This document shows, one piece after another, positions 1 through 8,750 of a stretch of DNA of 64,000 bases. The notes beneath the pieces were generated by a model. The model saw nothing but the letters and a program-made list of their open reading frames with translations, did not search any database and was not told the origin of the DNA. How positions within the stretch are numbered: position 1 is the first letter of the stretch; every line of letters begins with the position of its first letter. The translations under genes were made by a program, and so were the position numbers. Location: assembly GCA_964652775.1 (NCBI GenBank), contig CAZZAM010000001.1, positions 62,001 through 126,000 on the forward strand. Reading direction: 5' to 3'. Source of the DNA: UBA11346 sp038060575. GTDB lineage: Bacteria > Planctomycetota > UBA11346.

Positions 1-423
1 TACATGCCTGGCGTACTCGCTAGTGGCCAACGCGTGTGGATCGATCAAGATGGCGTCGTATTGCCCGGCAGCTTGGCTGGTCCCACCCGCCGTCGACCGC
101 TGCTCACGAGCCTGGAAGCCGGATCGCTGTACCTACCCGCTGCGGTTGCCATGTGGCGACGCCTCGAACCGCACCTCGAGCAGGGCGCAATCACGGCCAT
201 TAACTGCAACGACCAGCTCGATGACCGCGGCGAGCGCGGGATCGTCCTCTACGCTCAGGGCAACAGCCGCCTGATTTGGGGCCGCCCCGACGAAGAAAAA
301 CTCGGCCACGACGCCGAAGCCAAAGCCCGCGACCTGATCCAGACTATCCGCTGCCAGGGCGATTTGAGTCGAGTTGCCGTAGTCAATGTGCGGTTTGCGA
401 AGCCGTTTTATACCTTGAAATGA
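1..423 (+). CDS. ftsQ: FtsQ-like cell division protein, C-terminal part (5' end outside window)
   Basis: The reading frame is open from base 1 to a TGA at 421-423, so 140 C-terminal residues of a longer protein are present. The stretch VWIDQDGVVLP near the start and LIWGRPDEEKLGHD followed by VNVRFAKPFYT near the end match the beta-domain of FtsQ/DivIB, the bitopic inner-membrane divisome protein that links early and late division proteins. The POTRA domain and membrane anchor would lie upstream. The call rests on this pattern plus the ftsA-like gene that follows after 182 bases, the usual dcw-cluster order. Similarity is weak by eye, so a different POTRA-type protein is possible. Confidence 0.6.
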   Translation, partial: YMPGVLASGQRVWIDQDGVVLPGSLAGPTRRRPLLTSLEAGSLYLPAAVAMWRRLEPHLEQGAITAINCNDQLDDRGERGIVLYAQGNSRLIWGRPDEEKLGHDAEAKARDLIQTIRCQGDLSRVAVVNVRFAKPFYTLK

Positions 424-438
424 AATGTCGGAAGAAAT

Positions 439-594
439 GCCACCAAATGCTGGAATAAACGAGACAGCATCCATCATGCAACTTGTCCATGAATCCGCTC
501 AGCTACGTTGCAGCAGCTAACAAGATGAAAACCTTTCATAGACGCCGACGCTACTCGAGCATTCCAGCATTCCAGCATTCCAGCATTCGGCATT
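439..594. repeat. Interrupted inverted repeat built on octamer GCTGGAAT (locus 1)
   Basis: The left arm at 445-456 reads AAATGCTGGAAT. The right arm at 561-594 carries three tandem copies of ATTCCAGC followed by ATTCGGCATT, the complement of the same unit. The arms are about 100 bases apart and occupy the ftsQ-ftsA gap. The same unit with the same terminal hexamer (AATGCC) occurs at 29367-29470, so this is a dispersed element rather than local noise. Confidence 0.75.
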
Positions 595-605
595 AACTAC
601 CGCCG

Positions 606-1823
606 ATGCACACCTTCCCCGCTGAAAACCTGATTGTCATCGCCATGGTCTCTAGCCACCACGTGGCGATCACTTTGGCTGCGCTGGATCCGCGCGTTGG
701 CGAGGAACCCAAGCGACACAAAGAGTTCTTCGTTCGCTGGTCGGACATGGATCACGCTGGGCGCGTCAACGCGCTGCGCGATGCGCTGGAGCAGACCTGT
801 CGGCCAGTTGGCATCGAACCGAGTTCCATTTTCATCGCCTGTTCAGATCCGTCGTTGTCGGCAACGTCGGTCACCGGTTGGGCAGCCCTGGGCGAGGACG
901 TTCAGATCAGCGAACACGAACGCGCATTCGCGCTCGGTCGCGCGCGTACGCACGCCACCGCCGATGATCGCGAACAACTTGATGTTGTACCCACGCACTG
1001 GGTCATCCGCTCGCGCGAGGGTCAAGTCGATTGTGATGATCCGGTCGGCCTAGTCGGCAATCATCTCACGTGTCATGCGATGCGCGTCACCGCACGGCGC
1101 GGTTTACTTGGTGAATTCCGTGCTATTTGCGATGAACTTGGCCTGCACCTCGAAGGTTTGATTCCGCAGCCGATCGCGCTGTATCGCGGTATTGCTGGAC
1201 GCATGCACAAGGCTGGCACGCAGTTGGTCGTCGATCTCGGAGCGCGCCACACGACGCTCATCGTGCGTCGCAAAGGTCGCCTATTGCACATGGAGACGCA
1301 TCCGTTCGGCGGCGATACCGTCAGCGACCGCATCGCGGTTGCTCTTGGCGTCGATGTCGCGCGGGCCGAAGAAATCAAACGCCTGATCGACATTGATGAA
1401 GTTCCCGGTGGCGTTCCCGATGGCCAGCAGTCGATCTTTGGCGAAATCCAAGAACGCCAGCGCCAGCTATCGATCGCCGCCCGCGCTGCCGCCGAGGTCA
1501 TCGGTTCCTTCTTTCGGGATCGTGCGCGCCAACTCCGCGATGAAGGCGACCTGCTGAGTCAACGTGGCCAGGTCCACATCGTCGGCCGGGGCGCCAACAT
1601 CGGCGGCCTCGTCCCGTTTCTGTCAGACGTATTCCGACTCGATGTGATCCTCGGCACCGGCACCAAGAGTGGCGACCCTGGCGCTGAACTTGATGGCCTC
1701 CTGGTCGCCGGCGTAGTGAAATGCGCGGCCGATCGCCGGATCGAACACTTGGTCGAGCATGCCGCCTCTCTGCGCGGTGCCGCTGGCGGATTGGTTGACT
1801 GGCTGACCGCGCCTTTGACGTGA
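606..1823 (+). CDS. ftsA: Divergent FtsA-like cell division ATPase
   Basis: This 405-residue protein has the actin/Hsp70 fold signatures of FtsA. The phosphate-2 motif VVDLGARHTTLIV is at about 208-220 and the adenosine motif VHIVGRGANIGG at 323-334. The central SHS2-type region contains LEGLIPQPIALYRG. FtsA normally tethers FtsZ to the membrane. Two things are odd. The phosphate-1 loop, usually DIGTSK-like, reads IAMVSSHHVAIT here. No ftsZ follows; the next gene is an unrelated FG-GAP protein. The C-terminal GGLVDWLTAPLT is only a weak candidate for the membrane-targeting helix. Start ATG 606 keeps the first beta-strand; ATG 645 would remove it. A PilM-like protein is the main alternative. 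Confidence 0.65.
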   Translation: MHTFPAENLIVIAMVSSHHVAITLAALDPRVGEEPKRHKEFFVRWSDMDHAGRVNALRDALEQTCRPVGIEPSSIFIACSDPSLSATSVTGWAALGEDVQISEHERAFALGRARTHATADDREQLDVVPTHWVIRSREGQVDCDDPVGLVGNHLTCHAMRVTARRGLLGEFRAICDELGLHLEGLIPQPIALYRGIAGRMHKAGTQLVVDLGARHTTLIVRRKGRLLHMETHPFGGDTVSDRIAVALGVDVARAEEIKRLIDIDEVPGGVPDGQQSIFGEIQERQRQLSIAARAAAEVIGSFFRDRARQLRDEGDLLSQRGQVHIVGRGANIGGLVPFLSDVFRLDVILGTGTKSGDPGAELDGLLVAGVVKCAADRRIEHLVEHAASLRGAAGGLVDWLTAPLT

Positions 1824-1833
1824 GCTTTTTGCT

Positions 1834-1851
1834 GTGGGGGTAATCCCCCAC
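1834..1851. terminator. Perfect GC-rich hairpin after ftsA
   Basis: GTGGGGG at 1834-1840, loop TAAT, CCCCCAC at 1845-1851: a perfect 7-bp stem beginning ten bases after the ftsA stop. No T-run follows on the plus strand. It may act as a terminator or mRNA-stabilising end, or simply be part of the repeat block. Confidence 0.4.
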
Positions 1852-1854
1852 GCC

Positions 1855-2093
1855 CAATGGCATTGCGTTAAGGCCGGGATGTCGCTTGTGCCATGCCTCG
1901 CCGCCGAGGTTTTCTCACGTTTCATCCCGAGGAATTCTTCAAGGCAACCACGGGGACACGGGGGACCAAGACAGGGGCACAGGGAAAAGGCAGAAAAGCA
2001 CATCCTGCATGTCCCCCGTGTCCCCAGTGAATCCCCGTGCCCCCGTGGTTGCCTTGCGTTTCTCCATCGGTGGCTCTTAACGCAACACCATTG
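1855..2093. repeat. Nested inverted repeat element
   Basis: Outer arms are CAATGGCATTGCGTTAAG at 1855-1872 and CTTAACGCAACACCATTG at 2076-2093, with 16 of 18 positions complementary. Inside lie CAAGGCAACCACGGGG at 1940-1955, exactly complementary to 2041-2056, and GGGGACACGGGGGAC at 1952-1966, exactly complementary to 2011-2025. The arrangement suggests one element inserted in, or folded within, another. Confidence 0.75.
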
Positions 2094-2153
2094 CCCCCAC
2101 GCCCCCTCGGGCTTGGTCGGTGTTCGTTGTCACATCGCTGCGCTCGCGACAGC

Positions 2154-2187
2154 GTGGCGCAAGGGCTTTGCCCATTTTATGCGCCAC
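2154..2187. repeat. Hairpin in repeat block
   Basis: GTGGCGCA at 2154-2161 pairs perfectly with TGCGCCAC at 2180-2187, and an inner GGGC-TTT-GCCC stem sits in the loop. It lies about 215 bases before the FG-GAP gene and belongs to the same palindrome-rich interval. Confidence 0.6.
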
Positions 2188-2402
2188 CACGCCTTCCGTC
2201 GCCCGTGTCACTCCGAGATACGTGCGGCGTGGGAAAAACATCATCGGAGAACCACAACGTAATCACAAAGAGTTAGGAGCCGTTAGAGGGCAAAATCAGC
2301 TCGATCTCATACGGATTATGGAATGCGTCCGCATGGACGAGCAGGCGCTGCCCTCGACCCTCCCAGGCCATTGCGCCTGCCGAATCGGCCACAATCTGCG
2401 GC

Positions 2403-4565
2403 ATGCTGTGCAAACTGGCCCCCGCTACGTTTCTTCTTTTTTTAACAACTGTGATTGCCGCTGGTGAAGCCGCGTGGCCGGGTTGGCCACGGATGTCGGT
2501 GATCAAATTGGGTGACGGGGCCGAGTCGCTTGCGGTGGCGACCGTCGCTGGTCGTCCAGCGATTGTGATCGCCAATCGTCAGCAGGCTCGCCTCAATGTG
2601 GTTCGCTTCGATAGTTCGGCGACTGCCGCTGCGACGACTGATGCTGGTCGCGAAGCTGGCGCAGTGAATCGCCTGCCGCTGCCGCCTGGGGTGGTCCTGG
2701 AACCGATCTCATGCCCGGCTCCGCCACTTGATGTCGTGGCGATTGGCGACGGTATTATTGCGCTGCACGGTCCGCCATGGCGCGTGACCCGTTACACCAG
2801 ATCAGCGACTGGGTGGAGCGAGTCTGGATCTCAGGATCTGTTGGACGGCGATCCCGAACGCCGTTTGCGCATGTTGCAACTGCCCGGTGATTCTGGGCCA
2901 CGTCTGCTGATCGGGTGCGCAAGCGGCATCCAGTCCGTGCAGGTTGATGCAAAGACCGGCGCCCTTGGTCGTGCCCAGTGGCTGCAACCGCGCAGCCGCA
3001 TCCGTGGGGTGGTCTGGACGCTGGTTGATCTCGACGGCGACGGTGATCTGGATCTGGTCGAAGGATTCGCAGCAAATGCCGGTAATTATGGCGTTCGCTG
3101 GCATGAAAACGTTGATGGGCAACTCATTCCACCGCAAGCTATCTATGACGCGCCGGTGCGTGGTCTTGTCGCCTTGGGTGGCAAAGTTCCGCTCGCAGTA
3201 CTTGACCAGCACCACCGCGACAGCGTCGTGCTGTGTACGCTGGATCAGATTCCGTCTGCTGAACTTGCACAAGCGATCTCAATTCCATTGAGCGGACAGT
3301 CCGTCCTCTGCGGTATGCAGATCGGCGACAAGAAGACGCTCGCGGTCGCAGTTCCTAGTGAATCACGCATCGAACTCCACACACTGGCCGGTACCGGATG
3401 GCGCGAGAATGGTTCGTACCCGATCGTGAAGGGCGTGAAGGCAATGGCCGCGCCGAAGCCAGACCAAGTATTGTTGTGGGCTACGGATCAAGCCGAACTG
3501 CTGATCAGCCGCTGGAAAGATGGGCGCATGGAGTTTCCGCAGCCATGGCGTCCCGACAGCGCTGGCGATAAGACTTCGGATCGCCTGATCATCGCACTTG
3601 ATGGCAACGGCGCGTGCGATTGGTGGTTCCAGCGTGATGGCGAGGACCTCGTGCTGTGGACGTGGACCTCGGGTGCCGCTGATCCCAAGCCCACGCGCTT
3701 CATCAAAGCGGGTGCGAAAGTCAGTCAGGCGCAGTGGCTCGGCGGTGACGTCGCCGTGGTAAAAACAGGATTCCAGGCCGACGCCGAGATGCTAATCGCG
3801 CAAGGCGACGCACCATGTAAGCACGTGACGGCAGCCACGAATCCCAATCTCGCCAAACTTGATCCAACACGATTGCGCCTGGTGCCGTGGAAGAACGGCA
3901 TGCGGCTGGCCCGCATTACTGATGGCGCGTGGCAATGGCTGGGTCAGGACCTTGTGGTTGCGGATCAGGTGCAATTGGCACCGCTTGATGATGGCGAACT
4001 GGTTGATCTCTGCGACATCCAAGGAACAACCTGGGCTTTGACCGCTAAAGGTCGCGGACTGTGGCGTTTGGAGAGCGGACCCGGTGGCATTCTGCGTCCC
4101 GCTGATCGCCGTCGTTTCGGCACTGCCGATCGCATGGTCATTGATCGTTGGCTGGGGCCACTCGCCATCGGCATCGACACAGCGTGGGTCCTGCGCACCG
4201 GGCCATCGCGTCGCCTGGTGGTGAAGTCGCAGGCCGATCTCGCAGCCTTTCCCACGGCAACGCCAGCGCATGCCAGTCGCCTATCGGCGGCAGCAGTGCT
4301 TGGACAAGGCACTGACCTCCTGGTCCATGATGACCCAGCACGACGGCTCATGCTGTTCACCAGCGCAGGGACACCGATTGCTGGCTGGCCAGTGTGGGAG
4401 GATCGCGGTCCACCATACGGTGGCGATGATGAAGGACGCAAGACGGCAATTGCTGAACCACGCGCCGTCATCGCCGCCGACGTCGATGGCGATAGCCGCC
4501 CTGACCTCGTCATGCTCTGCCAAGATCGCCTGCTCATGTACCTCTCGACTCCGGAGGCCCGATGA
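2403..4565 (+). CDS. Exported FG-GAP/VCBS-repeat beta-propeller protein
   Basis: This 720-residue protein begins with an N-terminal signal peptide (LAPATFLLFLTTVIAAGEA). Calcium-binding FG-GAP/VCBS signatures are visible at LVDLDGDGDLDLVEG near residue 208 and ADVDGDSRPDLVML near the C-terminus. The intervening sequence is repetitive beta-structure, consistent with a propeller. Such proteins act outside the cytoplasm, usually in binding; no catalytic motif was found. The stop overlaps the ATG of the downstream protease by four bases (4562-4565), so the genes are co-translated. The specific role is unknown. Confidence 0.75.
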   Translation: MLCKLAPATFLLFLTTVIAAGEAAWPGWPRMSVIKLGDGAESLAVATVAGRPAIVIANRQQARLNVVRFDSSATAAATTDAGREAGAVNRLPLPPGVVLEPISCPAPPLDVVAIGDGIIALHGPPWRVTRYTRSATGWSESGSQDLLDGDPERRLRMLQLPGDSGPRLLIGCASGIQSVQVDAKTGALGRAQWLQPRSRIRGVVWTLVDLDGDGDLDLVEGFAANAGNYGVRWHENVDGQLIPPQAIYDAPVRGLVALGGKVPLAVLDQHHRDSVVLCTLDQIPSAELAQAISIPLSGQSVLCGMQIGDKKTLAVAVPSESRIELHTLAGTGWRENGSYPIVKGVKAMAAPKPDQVLLWATDQAELLISRWKDGRMEFPQPWRPDSAGDKTSDRLIIALDGNGACDWWFQRDGEDLVLWTWTSGAADPKPTRFIKAGAKVSQAQWLGGDVAVVKTGFQADAEMLIAQGDAPCKHVTAATNPNLAKLDPTRLRLVPWKNGMRLARITDGAWQWLGQDLVVADQVQLAPLDDGELVDLCDIQGTTWALTAKGRGLWRLESGPGGILRPADRRRFGTADRMVIDRWLGPLAIGIDTAWVLRTGPSRRLVVKSQADLAAFPTATPAHASRLSAAAVLGQGTDLLVHDDPARRLMLFTSAGTPIAGWPVWEDRGPPYGGDDEGRKTAIAEPRAVIAADVDGDSRPDLVMLCQDRLLMYLSTPEAR

Positions 4566-5506
4566 TTTTAAATGCCACAGTCCGGACTCTCGGACTTCGA
4601 TTCTTCCGCTCGCTCGCTCTCTGCCTGGTGGCTGCCTACGTCTGCGCGGCTGAGATTTTCACCTTGGCTGGCGGTGCGGAAGTCACCGCGACGGTCCTGC
4701 GTGATGAAGCCTCGGGTGTGGTTCTTGATCTCGGACGCCAAGTACTGGTGCTGGATCGTGCCGACATCGTTGCGCGGCGCGCACCTGCCGGTGCGGCAAC
4801 GAGCACCGCTAAAAACGCTCAATCCCTGTGGAAACGTGGGACGCTACAACCACGTGCGGTGAGTGACGTCGTTGCCGCCTACGGTGACGCCGTGGTAACT
4901 GTTCGCTCACCAGTTGGGATGGGCACGGGGTTTTTCATCGACCCAACCCACCTGATCACCAACTTTCACGTCGTCGGCAAGGAAACGGCGCTCACCGTGT
5001 CGGTGTCGGTGAAGGGCAAGAATGGCTATCGCTCGGTCGAACTGCGCCGCGTTCGCATTGTCGCCCTGCAGCCAGTGCGCGATCTCGCGCTGCTCGCTAT
5101 CGATACCGCTGAGCTGGATGGCCTCTCGCCTCCAATCGTCGTTCTGGCTGAGCAGTCGATCACCCCCGGCGATCGCATTGTCGTCATCGGCAATCCGCTC
5201 GGCCTTGACCGTTCGGTCAGTCAAGGCATCGCCAGTTCGGTGCGCCGGGCAATGTGGGGTCTACGTTTCATCCAGACCGATGCAGCTGTGAATCCTGGCA
5301 ACAGTGGCGGCCCGTTGTTCAACGCTCGCGGCGAAGTCGCCGGTGTCGTCTGTGCCGGGGTGACCTTCTTCCACGGTCTCGCCTACGCCATCCCCGTCGA
5401 AGATGTTGTCGAATTCCTTACTCACCGCGATGCGTGGCTCTTCGACGAGTCGCAGCCGAACACCGGTGTCCGTTACCTTCACCCTCCCGGAAAGAAGTCG
5501 CCATGA
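4562..5506 (+). CDS. HtrA-like exported trypsin-fold serine protease without PDZ domain
   Basis: This 314-residue protein has a signal peptide ending near AAYVCAA (residues 24-30), a short N-terminal domain to about residue 95, and then a trypsin-like S1C domain. The catalytic triad is readable: His136 in LITNFHVVG, Asp174 in PVRDLALL and Ser248 in NPGNSGGPL. DegP/HtrA enzymes degrade or refold damaged envelope proteins. This one ends soon after the protease domain, so it lacks the regulatory PDZ domains. It is translationally coupled on both sides by ATGA overlaps with the FG-GAP gene and the next gene, suggesting a shared envelope task. Confidence 0.85.
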   Translation: MILNATVRTLGLRFFRSLALCLVAAYVCAAEIFTLAGGAEVTATVLRDEASGVVLDLGRQVLVLDRADIVARRAPAGAATSTAKNAQSLWKRGTLQPRAVSDVVAAYGDAVVTVRSPVGMGTGFFIDPTHLITNFHVVGKETALTVSVSVKGKNGYRSVELRRVRIVALQPVRDLALLAIDTAELDGLSPPIVVLAEQSITPGDRIVVIGNPLGLDRSVSQGIASSVRRAMWGLRFIQTDAAVNPGNSGGPLFNARGEVAGVVCAGVTFFHGLAYAIPVEDVVEFLTHRDAWLFDESQPNTGVRYLHPPGKKSP

Positions 5507-7227
5507 TCCGCAGCCTCACCGCTGTCTTCCTGTTTTTGCCGCTGATCGCTGCCGATCCGTGGACCCAGCTTGATGATTCCGTTCACGCCGCGCTGCGCTG
5601 GCGCGGTGGATCACCGGCCGCAGCGATTGCTGAACATCAGCGCTGGCGGACGGTCCTCGACACGCCCAAATTGCGCGCCGCGATCAGCGAACTGCTGGAT
5701 GCAGCCGCAGCTAAAAATCCGGAATTCTCAGCGTTTTTCACTGGTGCAACGCAGCGCGGATTCAGTCTCGCTGATCTGCAGTCCGTGGGCGCCCATGAAA
5801 TGGGTGCGAGCCTGACGCTGTCGTCGGTAGCTGGCTCTGTTCAACCCTGCATTGGTGCCTGGGCCACGGTGGCGGACCCCCTGTGGCAACGCCTGCTGGG
5901 TCTTGTTCAAGAACAAGTCGATGCGAAACGCGTGACCCGCCAGGATCTCGTCCGCGATGGGCGCACCATCATTACTTTGCAGCACAAGAATGGAATCTGG
6001 GCCATCCTGCGCGAGGACTCCGGCCTGATCTGGGTGCAAGGCTTGCCGGGCAAAGATCCCGAGGTGATCGTCAACCGCCTCATGGGCTGGTATGCCGGCA
6101 TCAGCAAGGGCGCAACCTTCGTACAACGCGCCAGCGAAGCCAAGGTGATCGGACAAAGTGCCAGCGACACCCTCTTCGAGGGCATCGTCAATGCACGCGC
6201 TGTCATTGACGTGCTGGAACAACACGCACCGCCTCAGGCGAAAATGATGTTGCCCATTCTTGATGCGATGTTCGGTCTCGATGCCTTGGGCTTGGCTGGC
6301 ATAGAAGCCGGTGTCACCCAACAACAAACCACGGTATGTTCCAGTCTGCAGACCACTGGCCGCCGCCAGGGCCTGCTCCATATCGCGGACTCGGCACCGA
6401 AACCCGTTGCCGCACCAGCATGGATTCCGGCAGATGCACTCAGCGCCTCGCAGTTCAACCTCGACCTGCCGGGCCTGATCGATGCACTGCGAACAGCAGC
6501 TGCGGGAAATCCCATGTTCAAGAATCAATTCACCAGCATGGAGAACGCCGTGCCCGCCCTCGCCGGTGGACTCAGCCTGCAGCAGATTGCCACCGCGATT
6601 GGCGGCACCTTCTGGTTCGTCGAATTGCCAGAACCGACTGACGCCCTGCTGACTGGCGATGATCGCAAGGCGTTCGTCTTTGCGCTTGCTGATCCGGCGG
6701 TAGTCACCCGTTTGCTGCCCCTCTTCAACATGGCCGCCAGGGGCCGCGAAGTACGCTTTGTTACCGAGCAAGGCGCCCAAGGCGTCCGCTTCGCTGCCAA
6801 TCCGACAATGAAAAGCCCTGAGCTAGGCGTCTTCATCGGCGCCCATCAGCTGGTGGTTGGCATTGGCTCCAACGTCGCCAGTGAAGTATTGGCAGCGATC
6901 GCTCGCGGCGATGGGGCCTGGGCGCGCACGCCGTATGCCGAACGTGGACTGAAGCAGTTACCAACCCAGCCGTTGCTGCATTGGTCGGTGGAGGACTCGT
7001 CCAGCATGTTGCGGAGACTACCTGACGCCCTGAGCCATCTCTTGAACACGCTCTCTGATTCGACCGATGATGCCGGATTGGACAAAGCGCTTGACCACTT
7101 ACAGGCGGCATTGCCCGATGGCGAAACCCTGGCTTCGACCATGGCCGGCCCATCCACGGTTGCCACCTACGACGATGCCGGCGTCATCCGGGTGATTCAG
7201 ATCCAGAATCCTGCGATGGACAACTAG
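5503..7227 (+). CDS. Exported protein of unknown function (574 aa)
   Basis: I do not recognise the family. The ATG at 5503 is chosen because it overlaps the protease stop in an ATGA and is followed by a clear signal peptide (MIRSLTAVFLFLPLIAADP). A longer in-frame start at 5254 would lie inside the protease gene. The mature part alternates hydrophobic strands and helices, with two similar-looking halves (around LWQRLLGLVQEQVD and around RKAFVFALADPAVVTRLLPL), reminiscent of DUF3352-type exported proteins. There are no catalytic motifs. As last gene of the three-gene operon it probably works with the protease or is its substrate; that is inference. Confidence 0.7.
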   Translation: MIRSLTAVFLFLPLIAADPWTQLDDSVHAALRWRGGSPAAAIAEHQRWRTVLDTPKLRAAISELLDAAAAKNPEFSAFFTGATQRGFSLADLQSVGAHEMGASLTLSSVAGSVQPCIGAWATVADPLWQRLLGLVQEQVDAKRVTRQDLVRDGRTIITLQHKNGIWAILREDSGLIWVQGLPGKDPEVIVNRLMGWYAGISKGATFVQRASEAKVIGQSASDTLFEGIVNARAVIDVLEQHAPPQAKMMLPILDAMFGLDALGLAGIEAGVTQQQTTVCSSLQTTGRRQGLLHIADSAPKPVAAPAWIPADALSASQFNLDLPGLIDALRTAAAGNPMFKNQFTSMENAVPALAGGLSLQQIATAIGGTFWFVELPEPTDALLTGDDRKAFVFALADPAVVTRLLPLFNMAARGREVRFVTEQGAQGVRFAANPTMKSPELGVFIGAHQLVVGIGSNVASEVLAAIARGDGAWARTPYAERGLKQLPTQPLLHWSVEDSSSMLRRLPDALSHLLNTLSDSTDDAGLDKALDHLQAALPDGETLASTMAGPSTVATYDDAGVIRVIQIQNPAMDN

Positions 7228-7489
7228 CGGGACTCTGCCCCAGCCCAGAGAACGCATGCGTAAGCATCCGTGCTAGGCACCTGCGAAGAGCCTGCCCATC
7301 CAGATCCGCAGACTTTGTATTTTCTTAGTCAGAAAAATCCGCCAACGTCTAGCTGGATGAGCCAGTAGGATATGCGTGTGAACCTGACCGACACGACGTC
7401 CGTTATCCCGACTACGCACATCGTCAACATCCACACGATGGCCATCCCACAGTAACTTCCACGCCCACGCCCTCATTCAAGAATCCCCC

Positions 7490-8746
7490 ATGCATCGATC
7501 CACGGTTATTCTCATCAGCGGTCTCTGTGTGTTGTCAGCTTGCGCGCGCGAAGAGCCCGAGGCCGAAGGACCCGGGCTGTTCTCCGACATCGCAACGCCT
7601 GCCATCATACGTCTGGTTGACCAACATCGTCCCCAGCGGAAGAAGCTGGAGCCCTCGTTCATCGACCACGGTGAGCGCGCGACCCTCATTTTCCCCTGCG
7701 CCCACCAACGACCCGAAGTACTCAACGCGGTTATCAAAGGCATGATTGGTCTCGAAGGATCGATTGAAACGTCCAGCGAACTCAACGCGCTCATTGTCAC
7801 TGAAACCAAGGCGAAGGTCACCGAGTTACAGGCCATTCTCGCCAAGCTGGATGTTGCGGTTCCGCAACTGCTGGTCGAGGCCCGCCTAGTTGAACTAACC
7901 ATGGACTCCGATGTCGAAGTCGAAATGGGACACGTATTCAGGCCACGTCCCAACGCCGCCCAACCCGTAGTCCGCAGCGCCGATCTCACCTTGGGCACAC
8001 CGGGCTCCGCACCATTAACCGACAATGGCGTTGCCGTCAGCTTCACCACCTGGGGCAACTCGGACATGCTGCGGGTGGACACCTTCTTCCGCGCGCTGAT
8101 CAAGACCGGCAAGGCGCGCATCCTCAGTTCCCCAAACGTCCTCGTATCGGCTGGCACCCAAGCATCGATCACCACCGGTGAAGAAGTGCCGATCTTCGAG
8201 ACCAACGTGACCGGATCCACTGTCCAAGTCAGCACCAAGTACAAGCAGATCGGTGTCAAACTGAAGGTGAAAGCACTGCAAATAACCAACGACGGGGCCG
8301 AGGTCGAATTCAATCCGGAAGTCAGCACCGTGACCGGCGTGTCCACTGGCCCATCAGGCGCGACCAGTCCGATCTTCGCGGTACGCCAACTGAAAGCTGA
8401 TCTGCGCCTGAAGGACGGTGAAATTCTCTCGGTTGGCGGCCTCTTGCGAGTCGAGAATCGTGAGTCGATCCGCAAAATTCCGCTGCTTGGCGATATTCCC
8501 CTGCTCGGTTGGCTGTTCCGCTCGACCCGGCAGGAAGACATCAAGACCCAACTCGTATTCTTCCTGCGCATCCACGTCATTGATGAAGGCCGCGCTGGCG
8601 AAGCTCGTGTCCACAAGCCGGGAATCGGCATGGATGAGGTCGATGCCTCCGTGATTCCACCAGAACCGAAGCCAAAGCAGGACGAGCCCGAGGATGCTCC
8701 GCCACCTGACGTCGAACCATCCCCAGCAACCCCAGTCACGAAGTAG
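7490..8746 (+). CDS. Secretin-family outer-membrane lipoprotein
   Basis: This 418-residue protein carries a lipoprotein signal with lipobox LSAC (Cys18). An N-domain of the secretin N1/N3 type spans about 60-125 (SSELNALIVTETKAKV). The secretin core spans about 125-365, with the hallmarks SSPNVLVSAGTQASITTGEEVP, YKQIGVKLKVK and PLLGDIPLLGWLFRS. Secretins form large gated rings in the outer membrane for type II/III secretion or type IV pili. This one is short and has an acidic, proline-rich tail. No GspE, GspF or pilin genes are nearby. Instead it is followed four bases later by a membrane-fusion adaptor and then a MacB-type ABC transporter, so it may serve as that system's outer-membrane exit. 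Confidence 0.88.
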   Translation: MHRSTVILISGLCVLSACAREEPEAEGPGLFSDIATPAIIRLVDQHRPQRKKLEPSFIDHGERATLIFPCAHQRPEVLNAVIKGMIGLEGSIETSSELNALIVTETKAKVTELQAILAKLDVAVPQLLVEARLVELTMDSDVEVEMGHVFRPRPNAAQPVVRSADLTLGTPGSAPLTDNGVAVSFTTWGNSDMLRVDTFFRALIKTGKARILSSPNVLVSAGTQASITTGEEVPIFETNVTGSTVQVSTKYKQIGVKLKVKALQITNDGAEVEFNPEVSTVTGVSTGPSGATSPIFAVRQLKADLRLKDGEILSVGGLLRVENRESIRKIPLLGDIPLLGWLFRSTRQEDIKTQLVFFLRIHVIDEGRAGEARVHKPGIGMDEVDASVIPPEPKPKQDEPEDAPPPDVEPSPATPVTK

Positions 8747-8750
8747 TGCC

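Larger units (their letters stand above)
1824..2402. other. Gene-free block of nested inverted repeats
   Basis: There are 579 bases between the ftsA stop and the next start, with no convincing gene. Open frames here merely translate repeats. The block contains a perfect hairpin at 1834-1851, an outer imperfect inverted repeat (1855-1872 with 2076-2093, 16 of 18 paired), an inner G-rich inverted repeat (1940-1966 with 2011-2056), and another hairpin at 2154-2187. Repeats of the CCACGGGGACACGGGGG kind recur in intergenic DNA of several environmental phyla. Confidence 0.7.

Noticed and set aside
1834..2262. 142-codon open frame between ftsA and the FG-GAP gene
   Set aside because: It only translates the inverted-repeat block and has no ribosome site.
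5728..6780. 350-codon open frame opposite the unknown exported protein
   Set aside because: The plus-strand gene has a signal peptide and an ATGA overlap with its neighbour; the reverse frame has neither.
7477..8739. 420-codon open frame on the minus strand opposite the secretin
   Set aside because: Serine-rich shadow of a GC-rich gene; the secretin motifs are on the plus strand.
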